Of a stretch of 40,410 nt of DNA, positions 40,367-40,410 are shown piece by piece. Within the stretch, counting starts at the first letter, position 1. Every line of letters starts with the position of its first letter. The notes below the pieces were generated by a model. It did not search any database. It was not told where the DNA came from and saw only the letters and a program-made list of their open reading frames with translations. Where the stretch lies: NCBI GenBank assembly GCA_003254885.1, contig QANT01009273.1, positions 1 through 40,410 of the forward strand. The letters run 5' to 3'. This stretch comes from Purshia tridentata (lineage: Eukaryota > Streptophyta > Magnoliopsida > Rosales > Rosaceae). Position numbers and translations under genes: made by a program.

Positions 40367-40410
40367 CTGAGAGCAAGAACAAGTGGAATAAAAAAAAAAA
40401 AAAAAAAGAG

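Overview
The window looks like nuclear DNA of a flowering plant, most likely a eudicot. It is AT-rich and intron-bearing, two single N positions (129 and 10744) suggest a draft assembly, and it is dominated by plant-type transposable elements. I see no bacterial or organellar gene organisation. The only convincing host genes are an XH-domain gene of the FACTOR OF DNA METHYLATION / IDN2 family (coding exons 32697-35460, plus strand) and the probable last exon of an unrecognised gene on the minus strand at the right edge (40275-40366).

Layout. 1-6117: AT-rich DNA with small elements: an inverted-repeat family at 345-562 and 4474-5716, a Mutator-like MITE at 2247-2734 with a 10-bp target duplication, and two LINE insertion scars (3306-3544 and a 14-nt one at 5336-5349). 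6127-8101: a Mutator-like element that is one long inverted repeat, flanked by a 9-bp duplication. 8111-11003: little recognisable apart from a possible TIR element. 11005-16335: a decayed Ty1/copia element with tRNA-iMet primer site, gag and 3' LTR, without pol and with a truncated 5' LTR. 17022-32021: Helitron-like DNA carrying a broken RPA1-like gene and ending in a textbook Helitron hairpin and CTAG.

Nested in the last RPA exon block is a Ty3/gypsy element of the Tat lineage (19260-29666, minus strand). It has 530-bp LTRs, a 5-bp CCTCC target duplication, PBS, PPT, gag-PR-RT-RNaseH-aRNaseH-integrase, and a 3.5-kb 3' region carrying two accessory ORFs in antisense (plus strand). Its pol is broken by in-frame stops and one frameshift, and the first catalytic Asp of integrase is Gly. 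The LTRs differ at 12 substitutions, 11 of them transitions, so the insertion is fairly young. 32040-36000: the XH gene, encoding coiled coil plus XH but no zf-XS/XS domain. 37341-39680: a hAT-like TIR element filled with degenerate telomere-like CCCTAAA repeats, including an exact-junction tandem duplication. 39681-40410: intergenic DNA and the edge exon.

Order of events from nesting and divergence: the copia element is old (about 6% LTR difference in the part I compared), the Helitron/RPA fragment was already in place, and the Tat element came later. Most interesting are the Tat element's antisense accessory genes (TATA boxes, a phase-0 intron, a poly(A) signal and a repeat array partly shared with the intron), the full-length foldback MULE, the LINE tail scars and the XS-less FDM gene. 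All counts were made by eye from the sequence; no database search was possible.
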